This document shows, one piece after another, positions 27,480-36,679 of a stretch of DNA of 64,000 bases (position 1 is its first letter; every line of letters begins with the position of its first letter). The notes under the pieces are model-generated. The model ran no database searches, was not told the origin of the DNA, and saw nothing but the letters and a program-made list of their open reading frames with translations. The stretch is from assembly GCA_963753905.1 (NCBI GenBank), contig CAVWDZ010000001.1, positions 2,542,001 to 2,606,000 of the forward strand, read 5' to 3'. The translations under genes were made by a program, and so were the position numbers. This DNA is from Bog-756 sp963753905. Lineage in GTDB: Bacteria > Actinomycetota > Acidimicrobiia > Acidimicrobiales > RAAP-2.

Positions 27480-29305
27480 TGTTCTGCTCCGGCCGGAGCC
27501 ATGGACGGATCGGCGTCCGCCTCTTCTACCCGGCGCCGGCGCCGTCGGGACGCGATCACAGGCGGGGTCAGGACGATGGCCAGGACGAGCAATACCGCGC
27601 CGAGGACCGCAAGGTTCCTCGGGCCGTAGACCGATCCGGTGGCCGCGAGGAGCGCGTCTGCGCACTTGTACTTGTCCGGGCAGGATTTCTGGCTCCGGAC
27701 GATCTTTCCGTTGACGATCGTGTACCCATTGGCGACCTGCGCCGCGGTGAGGCCGGCGACCGACCCCGCGGCGTTCGTGCTGCCACTACCCGAACCGCCA
27801 CCCGAGCCCCCCGCGGACCCGCCCGCGCCCCCACCCGGCCCGGCGACCGACCCTCCGGCGGCCGACCCTCCGGCCGCGGCAGCCGCCGCGGTGGAGGTGG
27901 GCTGTACCCCACCACCTGACTGCCCGGCGATGGCGGGCTCCCCTGGCAGTGGCGTCTGTCCGTCGACGTAGGGGTTCTTGCAGTTGGCCGGCGTGGGCGG
28001 GGGTGGCTCCTGGCCGCCGTTGAGGCGGCCGACGGCGTCGAAGTCTTCCAGCACCAGGTTCGGGGGCAGGGGGGAGTAGCCGAGAGTCGCCATTCCTTGC
28101 TGGCCCGCACAGGCGAGAAAGGAAACGAACTGACCGAGCGCCTGGCCCTTCTGAGCCGGGAACGTCGACGTCCCGGATCCGTTGGCTGCGCAACTGCCCC
28201 CCTTCGTCTGGGCCAGTTGCGGCGAGCAGGGCGTGACTAGGTAGCTGTAGGCGGAGAGCGGGTAGGCGTTCGGCAGCGGGTTGGTGTACACGTTGTGCAG
28301 ATCCTGGGTCAGGTCGGAGTGGAGGATCGCCGCCTCGAGTGCGGTCGCGACGTTCACCGAGGTGGGCTGAACGGCGTTGTTACTCGCGTTGATCAACGAG
28401 GCGACCGGTGATTGGTGGTCAATGGCGTAGGCGGTCTCGACGTAGGTGATCGACCCGACGCTGGCGACCGGCGCGACGTCATCAGCGGCGTTGGACGACC
28501 CGTTCGCACCGATGGGCGTGCCCTGCTGCCACCCCGGGTACCCCGGGTGGGTACTGAAGTTGAACCCCTGCGGCGGAGTTGGCCACGTCGCATCCGGCTG
28601 CCCGGGCTCGAAACTTTCGAACGCGGTCTGCGCAGCGCTGAAGTCGGTCGCGTCCTGGTGGAGCAAGTAGTCCGAGAGCAAGTAGTTCTCGCCGGAAGCG
28701 TCCGAGCGGTAGACCGCGGTGATCTGGGTCGAGGGCAGATCCCCTGCGAGCTGGGGGTTGAGCTGTGCAATCGAGCGGTCGTTCCACTTGGTGATCTTCC
28801 CAAGGAAGACGTCTCCGACGGTCTGGGCATCGAGGATCAGGTTGGTGATTGGTTGACCATCGTTACCCTTGAGGTTGTACATGAAGGACAGCCCGCCGGC
28901 CACGTCGGGCATGTACTCATAGGGGATAGTCGGGTTGGACTGGGCCTGCCCGGAGCTGTAGGGGATGTCCGAGGCACCGAAGTCGACCTGGTTGGTGGCG
29001 AAGTTGTTGAGCCCGATCACCGACGAGGTGACCTGAAAGTTGATGTTGAGCCCGTACAACGTGGACGCCTGGGCCGTCCATTCCCCGATCGCCTCACCGG
29101 CAAAGCTCGACCCGGTCGACTGGAGCGACGGGCTCGCACCTACCAGCGGGACACCCAAGAATTGGGAGAGCACGCCAGCCAGCACCGCGAGGACGGCGGC
29201 GATGCCAATGGCTGCAGGGCGCGGGCCACGGACCCGGTACCCAGCCGGAACAGCCACGAAGCGAGCCGGGCCGGCCCCGGGCTCAGCCGAACTGGCCATG
29301 GACAT
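27476..29305 (-). CDS. pstS: Phosphate-binding protein PstS with cell-surface anchor
   Basis: High-affinity phosphate receptor for the PstCAB importer. After an N-terminal hydrophobic segment, the mature part shows the PstS phosphate loop (LQSTGSSFAGEAIGEWTAQ), VDFGASDIPYSS, LGKITKWNDRSIAQLNP, YRSDASGENYLLSDYL and YPLSAYSYLVTP. Residues from about 470 form a Gly/Ser/Ala/Pro linker. Then come LAATG (about residue 553), a hydrophobic helix and six consecutive Arg, the layout of a sortase LAXTG sorting signal, although 17 residues follow the Arg run. ATG 29305 has GAGGA 9 nt upstream and overlaps the end of pstB by 23 bp. The order C-A-B-S differs from the usual S-C-A-B. Confidence 0.92.
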   Translation of the reverse strand: MSMASSAEPGAGPARFVAVPAGYRVRGPRPAAIGIAAVLAVLAGVLSQFLGVPLVGASPSLQSTGSSFAGEAIGEWTAQASTLYGLNINFQVTSSVIGLNNFATNQVDFGASDIPYSSGQAQSNPTIPYEYMPDVAGGLSFMYNLKGNDGQPITNLILDAQTVGDVFLGKITKWNDRSIAQLNPQLAGDLPSTQITAVYRSDASGENYLLSDYLLHQDATDFSAAQTAFESFEPGQPDATWPTPPQGFNFSTHPGYPGWQQGTPIGANGSSNAADDVAPVASVGSITYVETAYAIDHQSPVASLINASNNAVQPTSVNVATALEAAILHSDLTQDLHNVYTNPLPNAYPLSAYSYLVTPCSPQLAQTKGGSCAANGSGTSTFPAQKGQALGQFVSFLACAGQQGMATLGYSPLPPNLVLEDFDAVGRLNGGQEPPPPTPANCKNPYVDGQTPLPGEPAIAGQSGGGVQPTSTAAAAAAGGSAAGGSVAGPGGGAGGSAGGSGGGSGSGSTNAAGSVAGLTAAQVANGYTIVNGKIVRSQKSCPDKYKCADALLAATGSVYGPRNLAVLGAVLLVLAIVLTPPVIASRRRRRRVEEADADPSMAPAGAEH

Positions 29306-30137
29306 AATCGGCGGTCCTCTGATCGGTGGGCTCGCCGAACATCTTCTCGGTCGGACCCGACTCCACGACCCGGCCGGGCATGTTCTCTTCCGCGAGGAAA
29401 AACGCACAATGGTCGGAGACCCGTTGGGCCTGCTGCATGTTGTGAGTCACGATGACCACGGTCACCTCGCTGGCGATCTCCTTGATGGTGCGCTCGACGC
29501 GCAGCGTGGAGGTGGGATCAAGCGCGGAGCACGGCTCGTCCATCAACAGGACCCGGGGCCGGACAGCGAGGGCGCGGGCGATGCAGAGCCGCTGCTGCTG
29601 GCCTCCCGAGAGTGCCCCACCGAGCTCGCCGAGGCGGTCCTTGACCTCGTTCCACAGCCCGGCCTTGCTCAACATCTCCTCCACCAGATCGTCGCGGTTG
29701 GCGACCGCCAGGCGCGAGAACTTGATACCGGAGAGCACATTGTCGGCAATGGTCATGGCCGGGAACGGATTGGGCTTCTGGAAGACCATCCCGATATGAC
29801 GCCGGGTGTCCATCGCGCGCTGCCCGGTCGAGTAGATGTCGAGCCCGTCGAGCTTGACCGACCCAGCCAGCTGGGCCCCCGGCACGACCTCGTGCATGCG
29901 GTTGAGGATCCGGAGGAAGGTCGACTTGCCGCAACCCGAAGGCCCGATCAGTGCCGTTACCCGGGACCGCTCCATGACGAGGGTGACGCTTTGGAGCACC
30001 AGGCGGCCACCGAACCAGGCGCATACCCCGTCGGCCTCGATCTGCCCCGCCTGGCCCGCTCCGCTCACCTGCCGGGAGAACCGCCGGGACATCCGCCCCG
30101 TCGGCGCCTCGGCCGCTACGCCCATCTCGATTGTCAT
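29283..30137 (-). CDS. pstB: Phosphate ABC transporter ATP-binding protein
   Basis: ATPase that drives phosphate import. The 284-residue protein has Walker A GPSGCGKST, Q-loop MVFQKPNPFP, signature LSGGQQQRLCIARALA, Walker B VLLMDEPCSALDP and the H-loop VIVTHNMQQA, all in the PstB pattern. Start ATG 30137 overlaps the pstA stop by 4 bp (ATGA). A 30-residue hydrophilic extension precedes the ABC core. Confidence 0.97.
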   Translation of the reverse strand: MTIEMGVAAEAPTGRMSRRFSRQVSGAGQAGQIEADGVCAWFGGRLVLQSVTLVMERSRVTALIGPSGCGKSTFLRILNRMHEVVPGAQLAGSVKLDGLDIYSTGQRAMDTRRHIGMVFQKPNPFPAMTIADNVLSGIKFSRLAVANRDDLVEEMLSKAGLWNEVKDRLGELGGALSGGQQQRLCIARALAVRPRVLLMDEPCSALDPTSTLRVERTIKEIASEVTVVIVTHNMQQAQRVSDHCAFFLAEENMPGRVVESGPTEKMFGEPTDQRTADYVHGQFG

Positions 30138-31414
30138 TGGTCGCCTTCTCTCTGCATCGGGATCGGCACGAAGAAGCGGGCCATCACATCGTCCTCGGCG
30201 CGCCCGCGCTTCTTCTTTCCCTTGGTGCGGCTGAAGATGCGGGCGGCGACGAACAGGACGAGGACGATGGAGATGAGGACGAAGGCCGCCTGGAACGCGA
30301 TGTCGATCAGGACGGGTTGAGCCTGGCGGACGTCCGACCAAATGACCAGTGGCAGGGCTTCCTGGGGGTGGGCCAACGGATTTGCGTTGAGCAACTGGGA
30401 GCCGAAGGCAGTGAAGATGAGCGGGGCGGTCTCCCCCACGATGCGGGCGGTCCCGAGCAGCACTCCTGTGACGACACCGGACCGCGCCGTCGGCAGGACC
30501 ACCGACCACACCGTCCTCCACTCGGGAGCCCCGAGCGCGAACGACGCCTCCCGCAGCCCGCTCGGTACCACGCGCAGGACCTCCTCGACCACCCTGGTCA
30601 CCGAGGGGAGCAGGATCACGAAGAGGGCCAGAGAGGCGGCGAAACCGGAGTAGGTCAGGATGTGGTCGACGATCAGGATCGAGTAGATGAAGATGCCAGC
30701 CACCACCGACGGAGTGCCGCTCATGGCGGTGACCACGGTCCGGACGATCCGCACGCCCCGGCCGCCGACCTCGTTGAGGAAGACCGCCGTAGCGACGGCG
30801 ACCGGTACGCCGAGAGCCACGGCGATGAGCACCTGCTCAAGCGTCCCGAGGATCGCATGGAAGATGCCGACGTGGTTGAGGACGTTCGGGTCGGACACCT
30901 GGAGGTCCCTCTGGTCCTTGGTGAACAACGATCCCCAGTGGATGGTCGGGATGGCCTTGTAGGCGACCCAGGCCACAATGAAGACGATGAGGGCCACGAT
31001 GAGGAGGGCAGCGCTCACCACCACGATGGCCACGACCCGATCGGTGGCTACCTGGCGCTCGAGCACCTGGGACGTGGAGACCCAGGTCATTGTGAGGAAG
31101 CACAGGTACCAGCAGACCAGGAAGCCGAGAGCTCCGGTGAAGAGGGTCAGTTGGAAGAAGATGACCCAGACCAGGGCGAGGGACGACACCGCGCAAGCCA
31201 CCAGGAGCAGGACGTCTGTCGGACCGAAATCACCGGGACGGATCGGCGTCGGCAACCGCCGAGGGGTTGGCGGCACCTCGTCCGGCGGCACCGGGCCGGG
31301 CGGCGACAGAGAGGGGGCAGGCCCTGCATCCGGTTGGATGGTGCCGGTGGACACCGACGAGTTCGGGATGAGGACACCCGGAGGTGCGGTCTGCACTTCG
31401 GTGCGGGCGGTCAC
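30134..31414 (-). CDS. pstA: Phosphate ABC transporter permease PstA
   Basis: Inner-membrane channel subunit. At 426 residues it is longer than a typical PstA (about 280-300). The surplus is a Pro-rich N-terminus (residues 1-60) plus extra hydrophobic segments before the conserved core. The core has LNEVGGRGVRIVRTVVTAMSG, TPSVVAGIFIYS, the EAA-type ATPase contact loop REASFALGAPEWRTVWSVVLP and VGETAPLIFTAFGS. The GTG start overlaps the pstC stop by 4 bp, and the stop overlaps pstB by 4 bp. Confidence 0.95.
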   Translation of the reverse strand: MTARTEVQTAPPGVLIPNSSVSTGTIQPDAGPAPSLSPPGPVPPDEVPPTPRRLPTPIRPGDFGPTDVLLLVACAVSSLALVWVIFFQLTLFTGALGFLVCWYLCFLTMTWVSTSQVLERQVATDRVVAIVVVSAALLIVALIVFIVAWVAYKAIPTIHWGSLFTKDQRDLQVSDPNVLNHVGIFHAILGTLEQVLIAVALGVPVAVATAVFLNEVGGRGVRIVRTVVTAMSGTPSVVAGIFIYSILIVDHILTYSGFAASLALFVILLPSVTRVVEEVLRVVPSGLREASFALGAPEWRTVWSVVLPTARSGVVTGVLLGTARIVGETAPLIFTAFGSQLLNANPLAHPQEALPLVIWSDVRQAQPVLIDIAFQAAFVLISIVLVLFVAARIFSRTKGKKKRGRAEDDVMARFFVPIPMQREGDQ

Positions 31415-32409
31415 AGGTCGACCCCGGCACCGCTGCGGGACCGATTGACGATGGCCGACGCGGCAAGGTTGATCACCAGGGTGAGCACGAAGAGCACGAA
31501 CCCGCAGAACAGGAGGTCCTGGAGGCCCAGCTTGCCACCTGAGCCGAAGTTGACGGCGATGAGCTGCGAGATGGTCGTGCCACCGTGCTGGAGGATGTGG
31601 TCGGTGACGGCGAACGAGCTGCCGAGGATGATCGAGACGGCGATGGTCTCCTCGAGGGCACGGCCGAGACCGAGCATGACTGCGCCGATCATGCCCCCCC
31701 GACCGAACGGCAGGACCACCGTCTGGATCATCTGCCAGCGACTTGCGCCAAGTGCAAGCGCGGCCTCACGCTCACCGGGCGGTGCCAGCGAGAAGACCTC
31801 GCGGCAGATCGAGGCCACGATCGGGACGATCATCAACCCCACAACCAGTCCTGCAATGAAGAGGGATGCGTTGAGTGGCGGGCTGACCACCTTGAAGAAC
31901 GGGACAAACGCGAAGTGCCGGGAGAGCCAAGTGCTGAACCCGACCACGTTGGGCTGCAGCTCGAACACGGCCCAGAGGCCGAAGATGATGCTCGGGATGG
32001 CGGCCGCCAGATCGATCATCGCGATGAGCCCGCGACGGCTCCACTGCGGAGCGTATTCGCTCAGGAAGAGGGCGGTGGCAATGGCGATTGGAGTACCGAC
32101 CACCATTGCGACAGCCGCCACCTCGATCGTGCCGACCAGGGAGGCCAGCACGCCGTAGACCGGGTGCTTCCCGAGGGTCTGGAAGCCTGATCTCGTGAAG
32201 AAGCTCCAGCCGATCCTGGTGAAGGCGGGAACCCCTCGGAGGAACAGGAAGAGCCCGATGAGGAAGAGCAGGCCCAGCACCCCGAACCCCGCCATCCGGA
32301 CGACCATACGGAAGACCTTGTCCGGGGTCCCGTAGTCCGCGGGGAGGGTGATCGGCGTCGGCACCTCGTCACCGGGCGCGGCCCTTGGCAGATCGACTGT
32401 GGCGGACAT
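31411..32409 (-). CDS. pstC: Phosphate ABC transporter permease PstC
   Basis: Second channel subunit, 332 residues with about six membrane segments. Conserved stretches include FLSEYAPQWSRRGLIAMIDL, AAIPSIIFGLWAVFEL, the ATPase-contact loop EREAALALGASRWQMIQTV and GRALEETIAVSIILG. GAGG about 6 nt before ATG 32409 supports the start. It is the first gene of the pstC-A-B-S chain, 195 bp after an upstream lipoprotein gene. Confidence 0.96.
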   Translation of the reverse strand: MSATVDLPRAAPGDEVPTPITLPADYGTPDKVFRMVVRMAGFGVLGLLFLIGLFLFLRGVPAFTRIGWSFFTRSGFQTLGKHPVYGVLASLVGTIEVAAVAMVVGTPIAIATALFLSEYAPQWSRRGLIAMIDLAAAIPSIIFGLWAVFELQPNVVGFSTWLSRHFAFVPFFKVVSPPLNASLFIAGLVVGLMIVPIVASICREVFSLAPPGEREAALALGASRWQMIQTVVLPFGRGGMIGAVMLGLGRALEETIAVSIILGSSFAVTDHILQHGGTTISQLIAVNFGSGGKLGLQDLLFCGFVLFVLTLVINLAASAIVNRSRSGAGVDL

Positions 32410-32495
32410 GTCCTCGGGCCTTTCTGGACGAATCAGGTCTGACGGCGGTCCTGCCCTGGCGGCGCTGGCTACTGCTGAACCGGGGAAGCCAGCAG

Positions 32496-32520
32496 TTCAA
32501 ACTACTCGCCCAAGGTGAAC
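32496..32520 (-). promoter_or_regulatory. Possible PHO-box-like site upstream of pstC
   Basis: On the minus strand GTTCACC (starting 32520) is followed 18 nt later by GTTTGAAC. GTTCACC is the core of the PhoP box of Streptomyces, but the 11-nt direct-repeat spacing of a full box is not met. It is listed because it lies about 90-110 bp before pstC, where phosphate control would be expected. Confidence 0.25.
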
Positions 32521-32604
32521 GGACGGCTAAATCTTTGCAATGTCCGGGTGATCATTCCGCGTACGAGAACCGGCAGCCCACCCTGCCCCTCGCAGCGACC
32601 AAGA

Positions 32605-33324
32605 TCAGCCGAGCGAATTGTAGAGTTCCCCCCGCCCCACGTCGAATGAGACCCCTGGATCCGCAAAGACCAGCTGGCGCCTGTCGTCGATCACGATCGG
32701 GAGCATGGACGCCGAGCCGGTCTTCGTATAGGGCGCCGCCTGCTTCAATTGAGCGATCTGAGACGTGACTCCGTCGGCAAAGCTGCGATTGTGGTGTTTG
32801 GCCTGGTCGACGCTCAGCCAGTACAGGTTCTGTCCGCCACACGCCAGGAAGAACGCGAGCCAGGTGCCGCCTGACTGGTCGGTGTACACGACCGGTTCGG
32901 CCACGAGAATCGAGTCACCGGGCGCCACGGTCCCAATGCTCGGGAGGCTGGCGTCCGGCCCCGAGTGGAGCGCGATGCCGGCCGGGACCGTGACGCTGTC
33001 GACCATCGCCGTTCCACCGTGCGCCTTGATCTCTTCCAGAGCCCGGCCTGCGGAGGCATCGGGTTCGAATGGCGCGAAGCCGGGGTTCAGCCCTGTCGGC
33101 TCGCCTGCCGGGATCGTCGAACCCACCTCATAGGTGCACCCCTGGAGTTCGAACGCTGGTGGCACCACGATCGTGGTCGGTGGCGGTGCGGCCGCACCGC
33201 CACCGCATCCCGCCGAAAAGAACAGGAGTGCAACGCCCGTGACGAGCCCGCACACGGGACCGAACGCCTCCGTCCTGGCGCGCCCGCTCTTTTCGTATGG
33301 CCTCCTCGGGCTGCGGCTACTCAT
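32605..33324 (-). CDS. Predicted lipoprotein upstream of the pst operon
   Basis: A 239-residue exported protein with a signal peptide and lipobox (VALLFFSAGC, Cys about residue 39), so it should be lipid-anchored on the outer face of the membrane. After a Pro/Thr-rich linker come an ELQGCTYEVGS segment and a stretch (VTVPAGIALHSGPDASLPSI, then VAPGDSILV) that looks like an SH3-type beta domain. I do not recognise the family. ATG 33324 has GGAG about 6-9 nt upstream. Its place directly before pstC suggests involvement in phosphate capture, but this is inferred from position only. Confidence 0.65.
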   Translation of the reverse strand: MSSRSPRRPYEKSGRARTEAFGPVCGLVTGVALLFFSAGCGGGAAAPPPTTIVVPPAFELQGCTYEVGSTIPAGEPTGLNPGFAPFEPDASAGRALEEIKAHGGTAMVDSVTVPAGIALHSGPDASLPSIGTVAPGDSILVAEPVVYTDQSGGTWLAFFLACGGQNLYWLSVDQAKHHNRSFADGVTSQIAQLKQAAPYTKTGSASMLPIVIDDRRQLVFADPGVSFDVGRGELYNSLG

Positions 33325-33576
33325 CTGACTCCGTCTCGTTGCATCCGTCGCGCACACTGTCGTTCGCTGTCAGGACCGACCGACAGGGCTTGGCCGGGGC
33401 TCCGTCAGCCGGGATTCCGTCGACCAGGACCCACGTTCTGCCACGGCGCGGGTGCTCTGTCAACGCGACTCGGCCGGATCCCCCACCAGATCATCGAGAG
33501 ATCACCCTGCGGTAACCCGGTCGCAACCGTTCGTTCACCACGGGGTCACTTGCCGGCGTCCGCCTACACTGCACCG

Positions 33577-33756
33577 GTGCCGACCACCTCATTGCGCAGA
33601 GTGCTCCGGCTTGCCGCCGTACTCGGCACAGCAGCATTGGCCGTCCTTCTCCGCAGGGGTCGGAGGGACCACAGGAACCGTACATCCGGAGGGACCGAGA
33701 TCTGCGGGGACGTATGGCCGCCAGTGCCCATCAAGCGCATCTCGGGCCGGAACTGA
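33577..33756 (+). CDS. Possible small membrane protein
   Basis: A 59-codon ORF starting at GTG 33577 with TACACT 6 nt before it, the same leaderless spacing seen at many genes here. It encodes a short basic start, one hydrophobic helix (LRLAAVLGTAALAVLL) and a basic, Cys-containing tail. No family is recognised. It is convergent with serA, 50 bp away. The promoter-like spacing is the main reason to list it. Confidence 0.4.
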   Translation: MPTTSLRRVLRLAAVLGTAALAVLLRRGRRDHRNRTSGGTEICGDVWPPVPIKRISGRN

Positions 33757-33806
33757 CTCTCGCCTGCCCGATGACCGGCGGACCGGCCGGAGGACCAGCG
33801 GGGGCA

Positions 33807-35372
33807 CTACGACCGCACGCTGTGGACGTCGCTGATCCCGGGGGCCTCGCGCAGCCGGGCCAGCGCCCCCTCGGGGACCTCGCCGTCGGTGGAGAGCACC
33901 ATGAGCGCGGTGTTCCCGGTCGCCGAGGGGCCGACGGCCATCGACGAGATCGAGACACCGGCATCGCCCAGGATGGTCCCGACCACGCCGATCATCCCGG
34001 CGCGGTCGTCGTTGCGCACGACGACCATCTGGGGGGCGGGCGGCACCTCCACCGTGTGGTCGTCGACCATCACCAGGCGTGGCTCGCTCCGGGGTCCGGC
34101 CAGGGTCCCGGCCACCGAGTGGTCGCTGGAGCGTAGGGTGATGAGGTTCACGAAGTCGTGGGCAGTGACCGTCGACGTCTCCCGTACCTCGAGGCCCCGT
34201 TCGGCGGCCAGCTGCGGGGCGTTCACGTAGGACACCGGTTCGGCGGTGCCCTCGGCGAAGAGCCCCTTCAGGATCGACAGGGTCAGGATCCCGGTGCCCG
34301 CGCCGGCCAGGCCGCCCTGGTACTCGATCTCGAGCGCGTCCGGCAGTCCGTCGTTGAGGCAGGACACGATCCGCCCGAGCTGCTCGGCCATGCCCATGAA
34401 CGGCCGGACCGTCTCGGAGACATCGGTGGCGGCCACGTTGACCGCGAACGGGACGAAGTCACCTGCGAGGGCGAGGATCACCTGCTCGGCGATGGTCACG
34501 CCGGCCTTGTCCTGCGCCTCGGCGGTCGAGGCGCCGAGGTGGGGCGAGACGACCACGGTCGGGAGCTCGAAGAGCGGGGACTCCGTCGTGGGCTCGGCGG
34601 CGAAGACGTCGAGGCCGGCGCCCTGGACCCTCCCCGAGCGGATCGCCTCGGCGAGCGCCTCCTCGTCGACGATGCCACCGCGGGCGGTGTTGATGATCCG
34701 CAGCCCGGGCTTCGCCCGGGACAACAGGTCCTTCCCTATCAGCCCGAGGGTCTCCTTGTTCTTGGGCAGGTGCACGGTCACGAAGTCGGCCTGGGCGAAC
34801 ACAGCGTCGAGGTCCAGCAGCTCGACCCCCATGTGGCGGGCCCGGTCGGCCGAGACGAACGGGTCGTAGGCGACCAGCCGCATCCCGAATGCCAGGGCGC
34901 GTTGGGCCACCAGGGCGCCGACCCGACCGAGGCCGATCACGCCGAGGGTCTTGCCGTGCAGCTCGACGCCCTCCCACTTGGAACGCTCCCATTTCCCGGC
35001 GACCAGCGCGGCGTGGGCCTGCGGGATGTTGCGGGCCTGCGCCAGGAGCAGGGCCATGGCCTGTTCGGCCGCGGAGAGGATGTTGGACTGGGGGGCGTTG
35101 ACCACCATCACCCCGCGCTCGGTGGCCGCCGCGACGTCCACGTTGTCGAGGCCGATGCCGGCCCGGCCGACCACGACCAGGTCGGCTCCGGCGGCGAGGA
35201 CCTCGGCGGTGACCGTGGTGGCAGAGCGGATGATCAGGGCCTGCGCGCCTGGCACCGCAGCGACGAGCTCGTCGGGTGACAACCCCAGCCGCACGTCGAC
35301 CTCGTGCCCGGCGCCCGCCATGAGGTCCAGGCCCGGCTGGGCCAACTTCTCGGTTACGAGCACCCTGCCCAT
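33807..35372 (-). CDS. serA: D-3-phosphoglycerate dehydrogenase
   Basis: NAD-dependent first enzyme of serine synthesis. The 521-residue protein is of the long, actinobacterial type. It has a catalytic domain with GRAGIGLDNVDVAAATERG, a Rossmann motif LGVIGLGRVGALVA, INTARGGIVDEEAL and PHLGASTAEAQDKAG with the catalytic His. This is followed by an allosteric substrate-binding domain and a C-terminal ACT domain (MVVVRNDDRAGMIGVVGTIL) that binds serine for feedback control in relatives. Start ATG 35372; a longer in-frame ORF to 35663 would overlap the aminotransferase gene. It lies 38 bp after aatB, probably on the same transcript. Confidence 0.96.
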   Translation of the reverse strand: MGRVLVTEKLAQPGLDLMAGAGHEVDVRLGLSPDELVAAVPGAQALIIRSATTVTAEVLAAGADLVVVGRAGIGLDNVDVAAATERGVMVVNAPQSNILSAAEQAMALLLAQARNIPQAHAALVAGKWERSKWEGVELHGKTLGVIGLGRVGALVAQRALAFGMRLVAYDPFVSADRARHMGVELLDLDAVFAQADFVTVHLPKNKETLGLIGKDLLSRAKPGLRIINTARGGIVDEEALAEAIRSGRVQGAGLDVFAAEPTTESPLFELPTVVVSPHLGASTAEAQDKAGVTIAEQVILALAGDFVPFAVNVAATDVSETVRPFMGMAEQLGRIVSCLNDGLPDALEIEYQGGLAGAGTGILTLSILKGLFAEGTAEPVSYVNAPQLAAERGLEVRETSTVTAHDFVNLITLRSSDHSVAGTLAGPRSEPRLVMVDDHTVEVPPAPQMVVVRNDDRAGMIGVVGTILGDAGVSISSMAVGPSATGNTALMVLSTDGEVPEGALARLREAPGISDVHSVRS

Positions 35373-35410
35373 GGACGTCCTTTCGTCAGCTGTTCTCGGG
35401 GGCGCCGGCC

Positions 35411-36673
35411 TCAGCCGACGCCTGTGAAGAGGCTGGCCAGCCGGGTGACGCCCTCGACCAACTGGTCGTCGCCCAAGGCGTAGGACATCCGGAAGTAGCC
35501 GGGGGCGCCGAACGCCTCTCCCGGCACCACGGCCACCTGTGCCTGATCGATCGCGAGCTCGGCGAGCTCGGCACTCGAGTGAGGAACGCGGCCACCGATC
35601 CGCCGCCCGAGGAGCCCCTCGACCGAGGGGAAGGCGTAGAACGCCCCTTCCGGCAGGAGGCACTCGATCCCGTCAATCTCGTTGAGCAACCGGTGGATGG
35701 TGAGGCGCCGGCGGTCGAAGGCGTCCAGCATCTCGCCCACCGCGGAGAGGTCGCCTGAGACTGCCGCCAGGGCCGCCCGCTGGGAGACGTTCGCCACGTT
35801 CGAGGTCGTGTGGGACTGGAGGTTGGTGGCCGCGGCGATGATGTCCGGTGGACCGAGCATCCACCCGACGCGCCACCCCGTCATCGCGTAGGTCTTGGCC
35901 ACACCGTTGATCACGATGCAGGTGTCGGCCAGCTCGGGGACCACCACCGGGATCGAGTGGTGCTCGGCTCCGCCGTAGACCAGGTGCTCGTAGATCTCGT
36001 CGGTAACCACCCAGAGACCGTGCTCTGCGGCCCACCGGCCGAGTGCCTCCATCTCGTCGAGCGGATAGACGGCCCCTGTCGGGTTGGAGGGGGAGACGAA
36101 GAGCACGGCCTTGGTGCGCGGGGTGAGGGCCGCCTCGAGCTGGGCCACGGTGACCCGGAACCCCTGGGACACCCCGGTCGGGACGGCCACCGGTACCCCG
36201 CCGGCCAGATTGACCGCCTCGGGGTAGGTCGTCCAGAACGGGGCGGGCACGAGGACCTCGTCAGCCGGGTCGCACAGCACCGCGAAGGCATTGGCGACCG
36301 CCTGTTTGGCTCCGTTGGTCACCAGCACCTGGCTTGCGGCCACCTCGTATGCAGAGTCACGCCTGGTCTTGACCGCGATCGCCTCGCGGAGCTCCGGGAG
36401 ACCGGCGGTCGGCGTGTAGCGGTGGTTGCGCGGCTCGCGGCAGGCCGCCTCCGCCGCGGCCACGACGGCCGGGGGCGTGGGGAAGTCCGGCTCGCCGGCG
36501 CCGAAGCCGATCACGCGCTCGCCCTGCGCCTGGAGGGCCTTGGCCTTGGCGTCTACGGCCAGGGTGGCCGAGGGGGACACGGCAGCGATCCGGGCGGAGA
36601 TCCGGCGCGTGCCGCTCGGCTCAGATGCACGGACCCCCTTCGGGTTGGGCCGGGTTTCTGTCTGCGGGGCCAT
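35411..36673 (-). CDS. aatB: Class I pyridoxal-phosphate aminotransferase (aspartate type)
   Basis: Fold-type I aminotransferase of about 420 residues, of the 1-beta subgroup found in actinobacteria, probably aspartate or broad-range. Motifs are GAGEPDFPTPPAV, NHRYTPTAGLPELREAI, SPSNPTGAVY, VTDEIYEHLVYGG and the PLP-lysine segment NGVAKTYAMTGWRVGWM; the C-terminal FRMSYAL holds the carboxylate-binding Arg. I use ATG 36673; ATG 36682 is also in frame. AATCAT lies 7 nt before ATG 36673 and overlaps the opposing element of serC. It is transcribed towards serA. Confidence 0.88.
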   Translation of the reverse strand: MAPQTETRPNPKGVRASEPSGTRRISARIAAVSPSATLAVDAKAKALQAQGERVIGFGAGEPDFPTPPAVVAAAEAACREPRNHRYTPTAGLPELREAIAVKTRRDSAYEVAASQVLVTNGAKQAVANAFAVLCDPADEVLVPAPFWTTYPEAVNLAGGVPVAVPTGVSQGFRVTVAQLEAALTPRTKAVLFVSPSNPTGAVYPLDEMEALGRWAAEHGLWVVTDEIYEHLVYGGAEHHSIPVVVPELADTCIVINGVAKTYAMTGWRVGWMLGPPDIIAAATNLQSHTTSNVANVSQRAALAAVSGDLSAVGEMLDAFDRRRLTIHRLLNEIDGIECLLPEGAFYAFPSVEGLLGRRIGGRVPHSSAELAELAIDQAQVAVVPGEAFGAPGYFRMSYALGDDQLVEGVTRLASLFTGVG

Positions 36674-36679
36674 GGGTGC

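Noticed and set aside
32496..32520. A full PhoP box upstream of pstC
   Set aside because: Only one good GTTCACC core is present and the 11-nt repeat spacing is missing, so it is kept only as a low-confidence site.
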